From assembly GCF_014897985.1 (NCBI RefSeq), contig NZ_JABUZA010000009.1:62001-126000 (forward strand): a stretch of 64,000 nucleotides of DNA, written 5' to 3'. Below are positions 43,018 through 53,582 of the stretch, piece after piece. A model generated the notes under the pieces. That model saw nothing but the letters and a program-made list of their open reading frames with translations, did no database searches and was not told the origin of the DNA. Numbering within the stretch: the first letter of the stretch is position 1; every line of letters begins with the position of its first letter. This DNA is from Halomonas colorata (lineage in GTDB: Bacteria > Pseudomonadota > Gammaproteobacteria > Pseudomonadales > Halomonadaceae). The translations under genes and the position numbers were made by a program.

Positions 43018-44211
43018 GTGGCTAAGGAAAAATTCGAACGTTCCAAACCGCACGTCAACGTCGGCACCATCGGTCACGTCGACCACGGTAAAACGACCCT
43101 GACTGCGGCCCTGACCCGCGTTTCTGCTGAGGTTTTCGGCGGCGACTGGCGTGAATTCGATACTATCGATAACGCTCCTGAAGAGCGTGAGCGTGGTATC
43201 ACTATCGCGACTTCGCACGTGGAATATCAGTCTGAAGTGCGTCACTACGCGCACGTTGACTGCCCAGGACACGCTGACTACGTCAAGAACATGATCACCG
43301 GTGCAGCGCAGATGGACGGCGCGATCCTGGTATGTTCTGCCGCTGACGGCCCGATGCCGCAGACTCGCGAACACATCCTGCTGTCTCGCCAGGTTGGCGT
43401 ACCGTTCATCGTTGTGTTCCTGAACAAGGCAGACATGGTCGATGACGAAGAGCTGCTCGAACTGGTAGAGATGGAAGTTCGCGAACTCCTCGACCAGTAC
43501 GACTTCCCGGGCGACGACACGCCGATCATCACTGGTTCTGCGCTGATGGCTCTGAACGGTGAAGATGAGAACGGTATGGGTACTACTGCCGTTGCTAATC
43601 TGATCAAAGCTCTGGATGACTACATTCCTGAGCCGGAGCGTGCTATCGACCAGCCGTTCCTGATGCCGATCGAAGACGTATTCTCTATCTCTGGCCGTGG
43701 TACTGTTGTTACCGGTCGTGTAGAGCGCGGTATTGTCAATCCGGGTAACGAAGTTGAGATCGTGGGTATCCGCGAGACCACCAAGACCATCGTTACCGGT
43801 GTTGAAATGTTCCGTAAGCTGCTCGACGAAGGTCGTGCAGGTGAGAACGTTGGCGCCCTGCTGCGTGGTACTAAGCGTGATGACGTTGAGCGTGGTCAGG
43901 TTCTGGCCAAGCCGGGCACCATCAAGCCGCACACTACCTTCGAAGCAGAAGTTTACGTACTGTCCAAAGAAGAAGGTGGTCGTCACACGCCTTTCTTCAA
44001 GGGCTACCGTCCCCAGTTCTACTTCCGTACCACCGATGTAACGGGTACTTGTGAACTGCCGGAAGGTGTTGAAATGGTAATGCCGGGTGACAACGTTCAG
44101 ATGGTTGTTACTCTGATTGCTCCGATCGCTATGGACGACGGTCTGCGCTTCGCAATTCGCGAAGGTGGTCGTACCGTTGGTGCTGGCGTTGTGGCAAAAA
44201 TCGTTCAGTAA
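43018..44211 (+). CDS. tuf: Elongation factor Tu
   Basis: A 397-residue GTPase that delivers aminoacyl-tRNA to the ribosome. The start is GTG 43018. Visible are [35 protein letters not shown] (G4) and [11 protein letters not shown]. It follows fusA as the str-operon tuf copy and ends at a strong terminator. No second copy exists in this window. Confidence 0.99.
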   Translation: MAKEKFERSKPHVNVGTIGHVDHGKTTLTAALTRVSAEVFGGDWREFDTIDNAPEERERGITIATSHVEYQSEVRHYAHVDCPGHADYVKNMITGAAQMDGAILVCSAADGPMPQTREHILLSRQVGVPFIVVFLNKADMVDDEELLELVEMEVRELLDQYDFPGDDTPIITGSALMALNGEDENGMGTTAVANLIKALDDYIPEPERAIDQPFLMPIEDVFSISGRGTVVTGRVERGIVNPGNEVEIVGIRETTKTIVTGVEMFRKLLDEGRAGENVGALLRGTKRDDVERGQVLAKPGTIKPHTTFEAEVYVLSKEEGGRHTPFFKGYRPQFYFRTTDVTGTCELPEGVEMVMPGDNVQMVVTLIAPIAMDDGLRFAIREGGRTVGAGVVAKIVQ

Positions 44212-44232
44212 TCATTTTACTTGATCGATGAA

Positions 44233-44256
44233 GGGGGCTCTCGCGAGCCCCCTTTT
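44233..44256 (+). terminator. Intrinsic terminator of the str operon
   Basis: Perfect 8-bp stem GGGGGCTC/GAGCCCCC with loop TCGC followed by TTTT, 22 bp after the tuf stop. Confidence 0.93.
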
Positions 44257-44277
44257 CTGCGCACCAATAGCAAATGT

Positions 44278-44306
44278 TTGACATGGGCTTTTGGCGTGCC
44301 TATAAT
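44278..44306 (+). promoter_or_regulatory. Promoter of the S10 operon
   Basis: Perfect consensus -35 TTGACA (44278-44283) and -10 TATAAT (44301-44306), 17 bp apart. The expected start near 44313 gives a leader of only about 58 nt before rpsJ, with one tetraloop hairpin (44331-44346). Confidence 0.93.
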
Positions 44307-44370
44307 GCGCATCCTTTGAATGCGTGGGTAGACGGCTCGCGCCGTCGACATCCATTGGAGTTTAGGGCAA

Positions 44371-44682
44371 ATGCAGAACCAAAAGATTCGCATTCGGTTG
44401 AAAGCGTTCGACCATCGCCTGATCGATCAGTCCACAGCGGAGATTGTTGAAACCGCTAAGCGTACTGGTGCTCAGGTTCGTGGACCGATTCCGCTGCCGA
44501 CCAACCGCGAGCGCTATACCATTCTGATTTCACCGCACGTCAACAAAGATGCGCGTGACCAGTATGAGATTCGCACGCACAAGCGTGTGCTCGACATCGT
44601 TGAGCCGACTGAAAAAACTGTTGACGCGCTGATGAAGCTCGATCTCGCTGCTGGCGTAGACGTGCAAATCAAGCTCAACTAA
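44371..44682 (+). CDS. rpsJ: 30S ribosomal protein S10 / NusE
   Basis: A 103-residue protein of the 30S head, also the NusE subunit of antitermination complexes and a NusG KOW partner. It begins [20 protein letters not shown] and has the loop block [17 protein letters not shown]. It opens the S10 operon. A 151-bp spacer to rplC is longer than other gaps in this operon. Confidence 0.99.
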   Translation: MQNQKIRIRLKAFDHRLIDQSTAEIVETAKRTGAQVRGPIPLPTNRERYTILISPHVNKDARDQYEIRTHKRVLDIVEPTEKTVDALMKLDLAAGVDVQIKLN

Positions 44683-44833
44683 TTACACTAGACACTTGCG
44701 GCCCAGCGTTCATCACTTTTACCGCATGAACAGCAGCCGCCGCGCCGTGAGGCGCCATACAATGTGCTAGTGGAATGCTCTGGAAAGGGCAGCCATAGCG
44801 GGTGATAGCCCCGTACACTATAGGAGACTGAGT

Positions 44834-45472
44834 ATGACTATCGGTTTAGTCGGTAAAAAGGCCGGGATGACCCGTGTCTTTACCGAAGATGGCGCATCCG
44901 TGCCCGTAACCGTTATTGAAGTTGATCCTAACCGTGTTACACGCGTTAAGACTGTCGAGTCTGACGGTTACGCAGCGGTTCAGGTCACTACAGGTTCTCG
45001 TAAAGCCAAACACCTCACCAAAGCCCAGGCAGGTCAATTTGCCAAGGCGGGCGTTGAGGCTGGTCGTTCGCTGATGGAATTCCGCCTTGCAGAAGGTGAG
45101 GAAGCTCCTGAAGTGGGTGGCGAAATCACCGTATCCCTCTTTGAAGCTGGTCAAATGATCGATGTGACCGGCACCTCTAAGGGTAAAGGCTTCCAGGGTG
45201 CTGTTAAGCGCTGGAACTTCCGTACCCAAGACAACAGCCACGGTAACTCCCTGTCGCATCGCGCACCGGGTTCTATCGGCATGTGTCAAACACCAGGTCG
45301 CGTATTTAAAGGCAAAAAAATGGCCGGTCAGATGGGTAACGCCCGCTGCACCGTACAGAGCCTTGAGATCGTCCGTGTTGACGCCGAGCGTAACCTGCTG
45401 CTGATCAAGGGCGCCGTACCGGGAGCACCCGGCAGCGACGTTATCGTTCGCAGCGCCGTGAAAGCTGGCTGA
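44834..45472 (+). CDS. rplC: 50S ribosomal protein L3
   Basis: A 212-residue early-assembly protein near the peptidyl transferase centre. The long loop carries [20 protein letters not shown], including the Gln that PrmB-type enzymes methylate, and KKMAGQMGN. The start [20 protein letters not shown] N-terminus matches the family (here [15 protein letters not shown]). Confidence 0.98.
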   Translation: MTIGLVGKKAGMTRVFTEDGASVPVTVIEVDPNRVTRVKTVESDGYAAVQVTTGSRKAKHLTKAQAGQFAKAGVEAGRSLMEFRLAEGEEAPEVGGEITVSLFEAGQMIDVTGTSKGKGFQGAVKRWNFRTQDNSHGNSLSHRAPGSIGMCQTPGRVFKGKKMAGQMGNARCTVQSLEIVRVDAERNLLLIKGAVPGAPGSDVIVRSAVKAG

Positions 45473-45487
45473 AGGGGATAATTACCA

Positions 45488-46093
45488 ATGAATCTGAATC
45501 TTGCTGCAGGCACGGGTACCGTTGAAGTAGCCGACGCCACTTTTGGCAAAGAATTCAACGAAGCGCTAGTTCACCAGGTTGTTACCGCCTATTTGGCTGG
45601 TGGCCGTCAAGGTACTCGCGCTCAAAAGAGCCGTTCCGATGTTCGCGGTGGTGGTAAAAAACCGTGGCGTCAGAAAGGTACCGGTCGTGCACGTGCCGGA
45701 ACCATCCGTTCTCCGCTGTGGCGCAGTGGCGGCGTAACCTTCGCGGCACGTCCGCAAGACTACACCCAGAAGGTTAACCGCAAAATGTACCGCGCGGCGA
45801 TGCGCTCCATCTTGTCTGAGCTGGTACGTCAAGAGCGTTTAGTCGCGATTGAAGAGTTCAGCGTCGAAGCGCCCAAGACCAAGCAGGTAGCTGCCAAGCT
45901 GAAAGAGCTCAACCTTGAGAAAGTGTTGATCATCACCGAAGAACTTGATGAAACGCTCTATCTAGCCGCACGCAACCTTCCCCACGTTGACGTGGTGGAT
46001 GTCGCGGCAGCTGACCCGGTTAGCCTGGTTGCCTTTGATAAGGTCCTGGTTACCGTCTCCGCCCTGCGTAAATTCGAGGAGAAGCTGGCATGA
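45488..46093 (+). CDS. rplD: 50S ribosomal protein L4
   Basis: A 201-residue protein whose long loop ([20 protein letters not shown]) reaches the exit tunnel beside L22. In E. coli it represses the S10 operon; the short leader here suggests that control may differ. Its stop overlaps the rplW start by 4 bp (ATGA). Confidence 0.98.
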   Translation: MNLNLAAGTGTVEVADATFGKEFNEALVHQVVTAYLAGGRQGTRAQKSRSDVRGGGKKPWRQKGTGRARAGTIRSPLWRSGGVTFAARPQDYTQKVNRKMYRAAMRSILSELVRQERLVAIEEFSVEAPKTKQVAAKLKELNLEKVLIITEELDETLYLAARNLPHVDVVDVAAADPVSLVAFDKVLVTVSALRKFEEKLA

Positions 46094-46386
46094 ACCAGGA
46101 ACGCGTATTCAAGGTTCTGCTTGGACCGCACGTGACCGAAAAGGCCGCGATGGCTGCAGAGCGCAACCAGTACGTTTTCAAGGTGGCGTCTGATGCTACC
46201 AAGCCCGAGATCAAGAAAGCCGTTGAAGCACTGTTCGGCAAGAAGGTCGGCAGCGTTCAAGTGCTGAACGTGAAGGGTAAAACCAAACGTACTGCACACG
46301 GCGTTGGTCTGCGTAAGGGTTACCGCAAAGCGTATGTGACCCTGGCTGCGGGCGAAACGCTCGAAGACTTCTCTGGCGCCGAATAA
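46090..46386 (+). CDS. rplW: 50S ribosomal protein L23
   Basis: A 98-residue protein at the tunnel exit, the docking site for trigger factor and SRP. It has the early block [19 protein letters not shown] and [13 protein letters not shown] loop ([11 protein letters not shown]). It is translationally coupled to rplD. Confidence 0.97.
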   Translation: MNQERVFKVLLGPHVTEKAAMAAERNQYVFKVASDATKPEIKKAVEALFGKKVGSVQVLNVKGKTKRTAHGVGLRKGYRKAYVTLAAGETLEDFSGAE

Positions 46387-46403
46387 GGGCAGGAGTACGG
46401 ATA

Positions 46404-47234
46404 ATGGCAATCGTCAAGACCAAACCCACATCCGCCGGTCGTCGCCACGTCGTTAAGATCGTTGGTGAGGAACTGTACAAAGGCCGTGCTTATGCACCGC
46501 TTTTGGAAAAACAGTCCAAGTCCGGTGGACGTAATAACTACGGTCGCATCACCACCCGTCACGTGGGCGGTGGTCATCGTCAACACTACCGTTTGATCGA
46601 CTTCAAGCGCACCAAAGATGGCATTCCAGCCACCGTTGAGCGTCTGGAACACGATCCGAACCGTAGTGCGCATATTGCTTTACTGAAATATGCAGATGGT
46701 GAGCGTCGTTACATCATTGCACCGAAAGGTGTCAGCGCGGGTGACGTGCTGGAATCTGGTGTAAACGCGCCCATCAAGAAAGGCAATGCTTTGCCGCTGC
46801 GCAACATCCCGCTCGGTTCTACCGTTCACGGTATCGAACTGAAGCCGGGTAAAGGCGCGCAGATTGCTCGCAGTGCCGGTACTAGCGCCCAGTTGGTTGC
46901 GCGTGAAGGTAACTACGCCACTTTACGTCTTCGCTCTGGCGAAATGCGTAAGATTCTGGCTGAGTGCCGCGCAACCTTGGGTGAAGTGAGCAACTCCGAG
47001 CACAGCCTGCGTCAACTTGGCAAGGCCGGTGCGAAGCGCTGGAGAGGCGTGCGCCCGACTGTTCGTGGTGTCGCGATGAACCCGGTGGATCACCCGCACG
47101 GTGGTGGTGAAGGCCGCACCAGCGGTGGTCGTCACCCGGTATCCCCGTGGGGCGTACCGACTAAGGGTCACAAGACGCGTAAGAACAAGCGCACCGACAA
47201 GCTGATTATCCGTCGTCGTAACAAGACGCGTTAA
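46404..47234 (+). CDS. rplB: 50S ribosomal protein L2
   Basis: A 276-residue protein supporting the peptidyl transferase centre and intersubunit bridges. The conserved C-terminal block [19 protein letters not shown] contains the functionally important His (E. coli His229), and the basic tail ends [15 protein letters not shown]. Confidence 0.99.
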   Translation: MAIVKTKPTSAGRRHVVKIVGEELYKGRAYAPLLEKQSKSGGRNNYGRITTRHVGGGHRQHYRLIDFKRTKDGIPATVERLEHDPNRSAHIALLKYADGERRYIIAPKGVSAGDVLESGVNAPIKKGNALPLRNIPLGSTVHGIELKPGKGAQIARSAGTSAQLVAREGNYATLRLRSGEMRKILAECRATLGEVSNSEHSLRQLGKAGAKRWRGVRPTVRGVAMNPVDHPHGGGEGRTSGGRHPVSPWGVPTKGHKTRKNKRTDKLIIRRRNKTR

Positions 47235-47267
47235 TCGAAATTGCCAAGAACTTAAGAGGTAACGGCT

Positions 47268-47543
47268 GTGCCACGTTCACTAAAGAAAGGTCCCTTCATT
47301 GACCTTCATCTTTTGAAGAAGGTAGAGGCTGCAGTGGAGAAGAACGATCGCAAACCAATCAAGACTTGGTCGCGTCGTTCGATGATCCTACCCAACATGG
47401 TAGGTCTGACTATTGCGGTCCATAACGGACGCCAGCATGTCCCGGTGCACGTCTCCGAGGAAATGGTGGGTCATAAACTTGGCGAATTCGCTGCTACCCG
47501 CACATATCGTGGGCACGCGGCGGACAAGAAAGCCAAACGGTAA
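47268..47543 (+). CDS. rpsS: 30S ribosomal protein S19
   Basis: A 91-residue protein of the 30S head that contacts S13 and the A-site finger. The start is GTG 47268 after AAGAGG. It begins [19 protein letters not shown], and has [14 protein letters not shown] and [15 protein letters not shown]. Confidence 0.98.
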   Translation: MPRSLKKGPFIDLHLLKKVEAAVEKNDRKPIKTWSRRSMILPNMVGLTIAVHNGRQHVPVHVSEEMVGHKLGEFAATRTYRGHAADKKAKR

Positions 47544-47561
47544 GCCAGAGAGGATTAAGAG

Positions 47562-47894
47562 ATGGAAGTCACAGCTAAGCTGAGTGGCGCTGCTTTATCC
47601 GCACAGAAGGCCCGTTTGGTGGCTGACCAGGTGCGCGGTAAACCGGTCGCCGAAGCTATTGACCTGCTGACCTTCTCACCGAAGAAGGCTGCCAAGCTGG
47701 TTAAGAAAGTGCTTCAGTCCGCCATCGCGAATGCGGAAGAAAACAACGGCATGGACATCGACGAGCTGCGTGTCTCGACCATCTGCGTCGATGAGGGCAT
47801 GACGCTCAAGCGTATCAAGCCGCGCGCCAAAGGCCGTGCGGATCGTATCTTGAAGCGCACCTGCCACATCACCGTCAAGGTAGCCGAGAAGTAG
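47562..47894 (+). CDS. rplV: 50S ribosomal protein L22
   Basis: A 110-residue protein lining the exit tunnel; its beta-hairpin ([18 protein letters not shown]) is where macrolide-resistance changes occur, and no deletion is visible here. It begins [20 protein letters not shown]. Confidence 0.98.
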   Translation: MEVTAKLSGAALSAQKARLVADQVRGKPVAEAIDLLTFSPKKAAKLVKKVLQSAIANAEENNGMDIDELRVSTICVDEGMTLKRIKPRAKGRADRILKRTCHITVKVAEK

Positions 47895-47905
47895 GAGTCG
47901 ACCAG

Positions 47906-48610
47906 ATGGGTCAGAAAGTCAATCCAACAGGCATTCGACTGGGCATCGTCAAAGACCATGCTTCTGTCTGGTATGCCGAGCGCGGCGCCTATGCCGATAA
48001 GCTCAATAACGATCTCGAAGTGCGCAGCTTCCTGGAAGAGCGTCTTAAAAACGCCTCCGTAAGCCGCATTCACATCGAGCGTCCGGCTAATAATGCTCGC
48101 ATCACCATTCACACTGCCCGTCCGGGTATCGTGATTGGTAAAAAGGGTGAAGATGTCGACCGTCTGCGTCGCGATCTCACCGAGATGATGGGTGTCCCGG
48201 TTCATGTGAACATTGAAGAAGTTCGCAAGCCGGAGCTGGATGCCAAGCTAGTCGCTGCTAACGTAGCGGGTCAGCTTGAGCGTCGCGTAATGTTCCGTCG
48301 TGCCATGAAGCGCGCGGTACAGAACGCAATGCGTCTTGGCGCTGGCGGTATCAAGATTCAGCTGTCAGGTCGTCTTGGTGGTGCTGAAATCGCACGTACC
48401 GAATGGTACCGCGAAGGTCGTGTTCCGTTGCACACTCTGCGTGCGGACATTGACTACGCCACTTACGAAGCTCACACCACCTATGGCGTCATCGGCGTTA
48501 AAGTGTGGATCTTCAAGGGCGAAATCCTCGGCGGTATCGAGGAAGTACGTGCCAAGGCTAAGCAACAACAGCCTGCCGGCAACGCGCCCAAGAAGAAAGG
48601 TTCCAGGTAA
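47906..48610 (+). CDS. rpsC: 30S ribosomal protein S3
   Basis: A 234-residue protein at the mRNA entry site with helicase-associated arginines. The N-terminal KH domain carries the GxxG loop in [13 protein letters not shown], and the C-terminal half has [17 protein letters not shown]. It starts [17 protein letters not shown]. Confidence 0.98.
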   Translation: MGQKVNPTGIRLGIVKDHASVWYAERGAYADKLNNDLEVRSFLEERLKNASVSRIHIERPANNARITIHTARPGIVIGKKGEDVDRLRRDLTEMMGVPVHVNIEEVRKPELDAKLVAANVAGQLERRVMFRRAMKRAVQNAMRLGAGGIKIQLSGRLGGAEIARTEWYREGRVPLHTLRADIDYATYEAHTTYGVIGVKVWIFKGEILGGIEEVRAKAKQQQPAGNAPKKKGSR

Positions 48611-48625
48611 GGGGAGAGCGAGTCG

Positions 48626-49039
48626 ATGTTACAGCCCAAGCGTATGAAATTCCGCAAGATGATGAAAGGCCGCAACCGTGGCCTGGCGCATCGCGGAAGC
48701 AAGATCAGCTTCGGGGAATACGGTCTGAAAGCTACTGGTCGCGGCCGCATCACTGCGCGTCAGATCGAAGCCGGCCGTCGTGCGATCACACGTCACGTTA
48801 AGCGTGGCGGTAAAATCTGGATCCGCGTTTTCCCTGACAAGCCGATTTCCAAGAAGCCGCTCGAAGTTCGTATGGGTAAAGGTAAAGGTTCTGTTGAGTA
48901 CTGGGTAGCCCAGATCCAACCGGGTCGGGTCCTGTACGAAATTGAAGGTGTATCCGAAGAGCTGGCCCGTGAAGCTTTTGAGCTGGCCGCACAGAAGATG
49001 CCCTTGTCCACCACCTTTGCGAAACGGACGGTGATGTGA
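48626..49039 (+). CDS. rplP: 50S ribosomal protein L16
   Basis: A 137-residue protein near the A-site tRNA. It starts [19 protein letters not shown] and holds [29 protein letters not shown] sequence with the conserved Arg region hydroxylated in E. coli ([13 protein letters not shown] QPGRVLYEI). Its stop overlaps the rpmC start (TGATG). Confidence 0.98.
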   Translation: MLQPKRMKFRKMMKGRNRGLAHRGSKISFGEYGLKATGRGRITARQIEAGRRAITRHVKRGGKIWIRVFPDKPISKKPLEVRMGKGKGSVEYWVAQIQPGRVLYEIEGVSEELAREAFELAAQKMPLSTTFAKRTVM

Positions 49040-49230
49040 TGAAAGCACAGGAAATTCGTGAAAAGTCCGCAGGAGAGCTCAAAGAGCAGCTCCTCGAGCT
49101 ACTCCGCGAGCAGTTTAACCTGCGCATGCAGAAGGCCACTGGCCAACTGAGCCAGACTCATCTGCTCAAGCAGGTCCGTCGGGATATCGCCCGCGTTAAG
49201 ACTATGCTCAACGAGAAGGCAGGTGATTGA
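49039..49230 (+). CDS. rpmC: 50S ribosomal protein L29
   Basis: A 63-residue two-helix protein at the tunnel exit beside L23. It starts [20 protein letters not shown] and contains [19 protein letters not shown], the family core. I chose ATG 49039, which overlaps rplP's TGA; GTG 49036 would add one residue. Confidence 0.97.
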   Translation: MKAQEIREKSAGELKEQLLELLREQFNLRMQKATGQLSQTHLLKQVRRDIARVKTMLNEKAGD

Positions 49231-49231
49231 G

Positions 49232-49492
49232 ATGGCCGAAGAGAAAAAAACCCGTACGCTCACCGGCAAGGTGGTGAGCGACAAGATGGATAAATCCATC
49301 GTCGTTATGATCGAACGTCGTGAGCGTCACCCGATCTACGGAAAATACGTTAAGCGCTCCACCAAGCTGCACGCCCATGATGAGGCGAACCAAGCTAAGG
49401 CAGGCGATACGGTTTCCATTCAGGAGTGCCGTCCGCTTTCCAAGAAGAAAGCTTGGACGCTGGTCGAGGTGGTCGAGCAAGCCAAGGGTTAA
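49232..49492 (+). CDS. rpsQ: 30S ribosomal protein S17
   Basis: An 86-residue OB-fold 16S-binding protein. The core reads [21 protein letters not shown] and [18 protein letters not shown], with [10 protein letters not shown] near the end. I chose ATG 49232 (MAEEKKTR), just after rpmC's stop; GTG 49223 would overlap rpmC and add three residues. Confidence 0.97.
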   Translation: MAEEKKTRTLTGKVVSDKMDKSIVVMIERRERHPIYGKYVKRSTKLHAHDEANQAKAGDTVSIQECRPLSKKKAWTLVEVVEQAKG

Positions 49493-49543
49493 TTCCCTTA
49501 GCTTGTCCAACCAGTGCAGTCAGATTAGGTTTGGAGAAAACCG

Positions 49544-49915
49544 ATGATTCAGACTCAGACAATGCTGGATGTCGCCGACAACAGCGGAGCGCGCCGGGTG
49601 CAATGCATCAAGGTGCTAGGCGGTTCACACCGTCGCTACGCTCGTGTTGGTGACGTCATTAAGGTAACGGTGAAGGAAGCTATTCCGCGTGGCAAGGTCA
49701 AAAAAGGCCAAGTGCTAAAAGCGGTAGTAGTTCGCACCCGTAGTGGCGTCCGTCGTAGTGACGGTTCGCTGATCCGTTTCGATGGAAATGCGGCAGTTTT
49801 GTTGAATAACACCAACGAACAGCCGATCGGCACGCGCATCTTCGGGCCGGTTACTCGTGAGCTTCGTAATGAGAAGTTCATGAAGATCATTTCCCTAGCG
49901 CCTGAAGTGCTGTAA
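49544..49915 (+). CDS. rplN: 50S ribosomal protein L14
   Basis: A 123-residue protein forming intersubunit bridges and the docking surface for the silencing factor RsfS. It starts [20 protein letters not shown] and has [19 protein letters not shown]. It is the first gene of the spc operon in E. coli order; no separate promoter was identified in the 51-bp gap. Confidence 0.98.
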   Translation: MIQTQTMLDVADNSGARRVQCIKVLGGSHRRYARVGDVIKVTVKEAIPRGKVKKGQVLKAVVVRTRSGVRRSDGSLIRFDGNAAVLLNNTNEQPIGTRIFGPVTRELRNEKFMKIISLAPEVL

Positions 49916-49929
49916 GGAGCGAGGCGGAT

Positions 49930-50244
49930 ATGCAAAAGATCAAACGTGACGATGAAGTCATCGTCATCGCCGGGAAGGATAAAGGCAAACGTGGCACTGT
50001 TAAGCGGGTACTAGAAAGCCGCTTCGTGGTGTCCGGTGTGAACATGATTAAACGTCACACCAAGCCGAATCCCATGGCGGGAAATCAGGGCGGTATCGTC
50101 GAGCGTGAGGCTCCGATTCACGCGTCCAACGTAGCCATCTTCAATTCGGAGACCGGTAAGGCGGATCGCGTCGGCTTCCAAGTTAAGGAAGACGGTACCA
50201 AGGTACGTATCTACAAGTCGACGCAGACGCAGATCGACGCCTAA
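49930..50244 (+). CDS. rplX: 50S ribosomal protein L24
   Basis: A 104-residue assembly initiator of the 50S subunit. A KOW motif reads [20 protein letters not shown], and [13 protein letters not shown] follows. Confidence 0.98.
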   Translation: MQKIKRDDEVIVIAGKDKGKRGTVKRVLESRFVVSGVNMIKRHTKPNPMAGNQGGIVEREAPIHASNVAIFNSETGKADRVGFQVKEDGTKVRIYKSTQTQIDA

Positions 50245-50262
50245 CGCGAGTCGGGTAGCAAA

Positions 50263-50802
50263 ATGGCGAACTTGAAAGAACGTTATCAAAACGAGGTGGT
50301 AGCTCAACTCAAAGAGCAGTTCAGCTACGCCAACGTTATGCAGGTACCCCGGGTCACTAAAGTGACTCTGAACATGGGTATCGGCGAAGCGGTTAGTGAT
50401 AAAAAGCTGATCGACAATGCCGTCGGCGACCTGGAGAAACTCTCCGGTCAAAAGCCGCTGGTGACCAAAGCACGTAAGTCCATCGCGGGCTTCAAGGTGC
50501 GTGAAGGTTGGCCTATCGGTGTCAAAGTTACACTGCGCGCTGAGCGTATGTGGGACTTCCTGGACCGTCTGGTAAACATCGCGATTCCTCGTGTGCGTGA
50601 CTTCCGTGGTCTAAACCCGAAGTCTTTTGATGGTCGCGGCAATTACTCCATGGGTGTGCGTGAGCAGATCATCTTCCCGGAGATCGAGTATGATAAAATC
50701 GATCGTATCCGTGGGTTGGACGTCACTATCACTACTACTGCCAACACCGACGAGGAAGGTCGTGCGCTGCTTGCAGCACTGAACTTCCCGTTCAAGAAAT
50801 AA
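50263..50802 (+). CDS. rplE: 50S ribosomal protein L5
   Basis: A 179-residue 5S rRNA-binding protein of the central protuberance. Blocks [28 protein letters not shown] and the C-terminal [18 protein letters not shown] are typical. Confidence 0.98.
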   Translation: MANLKERYQNEVVAQLKEQFSYANVMQVPRVTKVTLNMGIGEAVSDKKLIDNAVGDLEKLSGQKPLVTKARKSIAGFKVREGWPIGVKVTLRAERMWDFLDRLVNIAIPRVRDFRGLNPKSFDGRGNYSMGVREQIIFPEIEYDKIDRIRGLDVTITTTANTDEEGRALLAALNFPFKK

Positions 50803-50812
50803 GGGTTGGATC

Positions 50813-51118
50813 ATGGCTAAGAAAAGTATGATAGAGCGTGAGCTCAAGCGTACGCAGCTGGTCGAGAAGTATGCGGCCAAGCGTGCTGAGCTCAAGGCAA
50901 TCATCTCAAACGTGAATACGTCTGAGGAAGAGCGCTTCGAGGCGACGCTGAAGCTGCAGCAACTGCCGCGCGACTCAAGCCCGGTGCGTCAGCGTAACCG
51001 CTGCCGCATCACGGGTCGTCCGCACGGTTTTTACAACAAGTTCGGCCTTGGCCGTAACAAGCTGCGTGAAGCCGCCATGCGTGGCGACGTTCCTGGTCTG
51101 AAAAAGTCCAGTTGGTAA
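50813..51118 (+). CDS. rpsN: 30S ribosomal protein S14 (zinc-free type)
   Basis: A 101-residue protein of the 30S head. It is the long form without the CxxC zinc ribbon, as the equivalent segment reads [21 protein letters not shown] with a single Cys. It ends VPGLKKSSW, as in E. coli. Confidence 0.98.
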   Translation: MAKKSMIERELKRTQLVEKYAAKRAELKAIISNVNTSEEERFEATLKLQQLPRDSSPVRQRNRCRITGRPHGFYNKFGLGRNKLREAAMRGDVPGLKKSSW

Positions 51119-51150
51119 CGCCACGTAGATTCATCAGGAGCGCACATTAA

Positions 51151-51543
51151 ATGAGCATGCAAGACACTCTGGCGGATATGTTTACTCGTATCCGCAATGC
51201 GCAGATGGCCACCAAGGAGACGGCTACCATGCCGTCTTCCAAGTTGAAAGTGGAAGTGGCCCGCGTGCTAAAGGAAGAAGGCTACATTACCGACTTTACG
51301 GTGGCTGAAAGCGTTAAACCTACGCTTACCGTGACTCTCAAGTACTTTGAGGGCAAGGCGGTTATTGAGCACATTCAGCGGGTTTCCAAGCCGTCTTTGC
51401 GTCAATACAAAGGCAAGGACAACCTGCCTAAGGTTGCCGATGGTCTGGGTATCGCGATTGTCACCACTTCCAATGGTGTCATGACCGACCGTGCCGCACG
51501 CCAAGCTGGCGTCGGTGGCGAAGTCATCTGCACCGTATTCTAG
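51151..51543 (+). CDS. rpsH: 30S ribosomal protein S8
   Basis: A 130-residue primary 16S-binding protein and, in E. coli, the repressor of the spc operon acting at rplE. It starts [18 protein letters not shown] and ends [18 protein letters not shown]. Confidence 0.98.
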   Translation: MSMQDTLADMFTRIRNAQMATKETATMPSSKLKVEVARVLKEEGYITDFTVAESVKPTLTVTLKYFEGKAVIEHIQRVSKPSLRQYKGKDNLPKVADGLGIAIVTTSNGVMTDRAARQAGVGGEVICTVF

Positions 51544-51552
51544 GAGGCTGGA

Positions 51553-52083
51553 ATGTCCCGCATAGCGAAATATCCGGTTAAAGTGCCTGCTGGCGTCGAT
51601 GTTAAAATCGATGCTGGCCAGCTGACTGCTAAAGGCGGCCAGGGCACGCTGTCTATGCCCATTCACCAGGACGTGGTGATTGGTCAAGAAGACGGCCAGC
51701 TGACCTTCGTCCCGAGCGAATCAGCCAAGAGCTGGGCAATGGCCGGTACTACCCGCGCCTTGGTTCAGAACCTGGTACAGGGCGTATCCGAGGGTTTCAC
51801 AAAGACTCTCGAAATTGTTGGCGTCGGTTATCGTGCCCAAGCTAAGGGCCAGACGCTCAATCTTTCACTGGGCTTCTCGCACCCGGTCGATTACATTCTG
51901 CCTGAAGGTGTTGTCGCGGAAACGCCGAAAAACACCGTTATCGTGCTGAAAAGCGCGGACAAGCAGAAGCTCGGTCAGTGCGCCGCGGAAATCCGCGCTT
52001 TCCGTCCGCCTGAGCCGTATAAAGGCAAGGGTGTTCGGTACGCCGACGAGCAGGTGCGTCGCAAAGAAGCCAAGAAGAAGTAA
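51553..52083 (+). CDS. rplF: 50S ribosomal protein L6
   Basis: A 176-residue two-domain protein near the factor-binding site. It starts [16 protein letters not shown] and ends in the conserved [28 protein letters not shown] tail ([15 protein letters not shown]). Confidence 0.98.
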   Translation: MSRIAKYPVKVPAGVDVKIDAGQLTAKGGQGTLSMPIHQDVVIGQEDGQLTFVPSESAKSWAMAGTTRALVQNLVQGVSEGFTKTLEIVGVGYRAQAKGQTLNLSLGFSHPVDYILPEGVVAETPKNTVIVLKSADKQKLGQCAAEIRAFRPPEPYKGKGVRYADEQVRRKEAKKK

Positions 52084-52092
52084 GGCAGGGTT

Positions 52093-52443
52093 ATGAACGC
52101 GAAGAAAGAATCTCGTCTCCGTCGTGCCCGCCGCGCTCGCGCCAAGATCCGCGAGCTGGGCGTGTATCGCCTGTGCGTCAACCGTACCCCGCGTCACATC
52201 TATGCGCAGATTATCTCGCCGGATGGTGGCAAAGTGTTGGCCAGCGCTTCAACGCTGGACAAAGCACTGCGCGAGGGTGCGACCGGCAACTCAGAAGCGG
52301 CCTCTAAGGTCGGTGCTCTGATTGCCGAACGCGCTAAAGAAGCAGGCATCACCCAGGTGGCCTTCGACCGTGCTGGCTTTAAGTATCACGGTCGCGTCAA
52401 GGCTCTGGCCGACGCCGCTCGTGAAGGCGGCCTGGAATTCTAA
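52093..52443 (+). CDS. rplR: 50S ribosomal protein L18
   Basis: A 116-residue 5S rRNA-binding protein. It has an Arg-rich N-terminus ([19 protein letters not shown]), [15 protein letters not shown] and the C-terminal [27 protein letters not shown] block. Confidence 0.98.
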   Translation: MNAKKESRLRRARRARAKIRELGVYRLCVNRTPRHIYAQIISPDGGKVLASASTLDKALREGATGNSEAASKVGALIAERAKEAGITQVAFDRAGFKYHGRVKALADAAREGGLEF

Positions 52444-52454
52444 AGGGTTTTACG

Positions 52455-52955
52455 ATGGCGAAGAACGAACAGCAAAACGGTGATCTGCAAGAGAAGTTAG
52501 TGCAGGTCAACCGCGTCGCCAAGGTGGTCAAGGGTGGTCGTATTTTCGGCTTCACCGCACTGACCGTCGTAGGTGATGGTAAAGGTCGTGTTGGTTTCGG
52601 TCGTGGCAAGGCGCGTGAAGTGCCGGTTGCGATCCAGAAAGCAATGGATCAGGCTCGTCGCAACATGGTCAAGGTTAACCTTGCAGGCAGCACGCTGCAG
52701 TATCCTGTGAAAGCCCGTCACGGCGCTTCCAAGGTTTACATGCAGCCGGCTTCCGAAGGTACCGGTATCATCGCCGGTGGTGCTATGCGCTCTGTACTAG
52801 AGCTTGCTGGTGTCCACGATGTACTGGCCAAGTGCTACGGTTCCACCAACCCGGTTAACGTGGTTCGAGCGACTGTTAAAGGTCTCTCTTCCATGCAAGC
52901 ACCGGAAGACATCGCCGCCAAGCGCGGTCTGTCTGTCGAAGCGATCACGGGGTAA
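52455..52955 (+). CDS. rpsE: 30S ribosomal protein S5
   Basis: A 166-residue protein at the mRNA entry site that affects accuracy. The N-terminal loop linked to spectinomycin sensitivity reads [20 protein letters not shown], intact and wild-type in appearance, followed by [17 protein letters not shown] sequence. Confidence 0.98.
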   Translation: MAKNEQQNGDLQEKLVQVNRVAKVVKGGRIFGFTALTVVGDGKGRVGFGRGKAREVPVAIQKAMDQARRNMVKVNLAGSTLQYPVKARHGASKVYMQPASEGTGIIAGGAMRSVLELAGVHDVLAKCYGSTNPVNVVRATVKGLSSMQAPEDIAAKRGLSVEAITG

Positions 52956-52961
52956 GGCACC

Positions 52962-53144
52962 ATGGCAGCAACGATCAAGGTTACCCAGATCCGCAGCACC
53001 ATCGGCGTTTTGCCCAAGCACAAGTCTACTATGAAGGGCTTGGGTCTGCGTCGCATCGGTCATACGGTTGAACTGGAAGACACCCCTGCCGTACGCGGCA
53101 TGATCCACAAGGTTAACTACCTTGTGCGCGTTGAGGGAGAGTAA
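52962..53144 (+). CDS. rpmD: 50S ribosomal protein L30
   Basis: A 60-residue protein starting [20 protein letters not shown] and containing [20 protein letters not shown]. It lies 6 bp after rpsE and 3 bp before rplO. Confidence 0.98.
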   Translation: MAATIKVTQIRSTIGVLPKHKSTMKGLGLRRIGHTVELEDTPAVRGMIHKVNYLVRVEGE

Positions 53145-53147
53145 TCC

Positions 53148-53582
53148 ATGAAACTCAATACCCTGAGTCCGGCACCGGGCTCCAAACACGCTGAAAAGCG
53201 CGTTGGTCGTGGTATCGGTTCCGGTCTTGGTAAGACCGGCGGCCGTGGCCACAAAGGTCAGAAATCACGCAGTGGCGGTAGCGTCAAGCCTGGTTTCGAA
53301 GGCGGTCAGATGCCGTTACAGCGTCGTCTACCGAAGTTCGGCTTCACATCAGCTAAATCGCTGGTGTCTGAAGAAGTACGCCTGGCCGAGCTTGCCAAAG
53401 TTTCCGGTGAAGAAGTCACCATGGAAACACTGAAGCAAGCCAACGTGCTGAAGGATGCGACGCTACACGCGAAGATCATCCTTTCTGGCGAACTGAAAAA
53501 AGCAGTTACCGTTCGTGGTATCAAGGTCACCAAAGGTGCCCGTGAAGCGATCGAAGCTGCTGGCGGCAAGGTAGAGGACTAA
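53148..53582 (+). CDS. rplO: 50S ribosomal protein L15
   Basis: A 144-residue late-assembly protein with the Gly/Lys-rich N-terminus ([20 protein letters not shown]) and [18 protein letters not shown]. Its TAA is followed immediately by the secY ATG with no spacer. Confidence 0.98.
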   Translation: MKLNTLSPAPGSKHAEKRVGRGIGSGLGKTGGRGHKGQKSRSGGSVKPGFEGGQMPLQRRLPKFGFTSAKSLVSEEVRLAELAKVSGEEVTMETLKQANVLKDATLHAKIILSGELKKAVTVRGIKVTKGAREAIEAAGGKVED

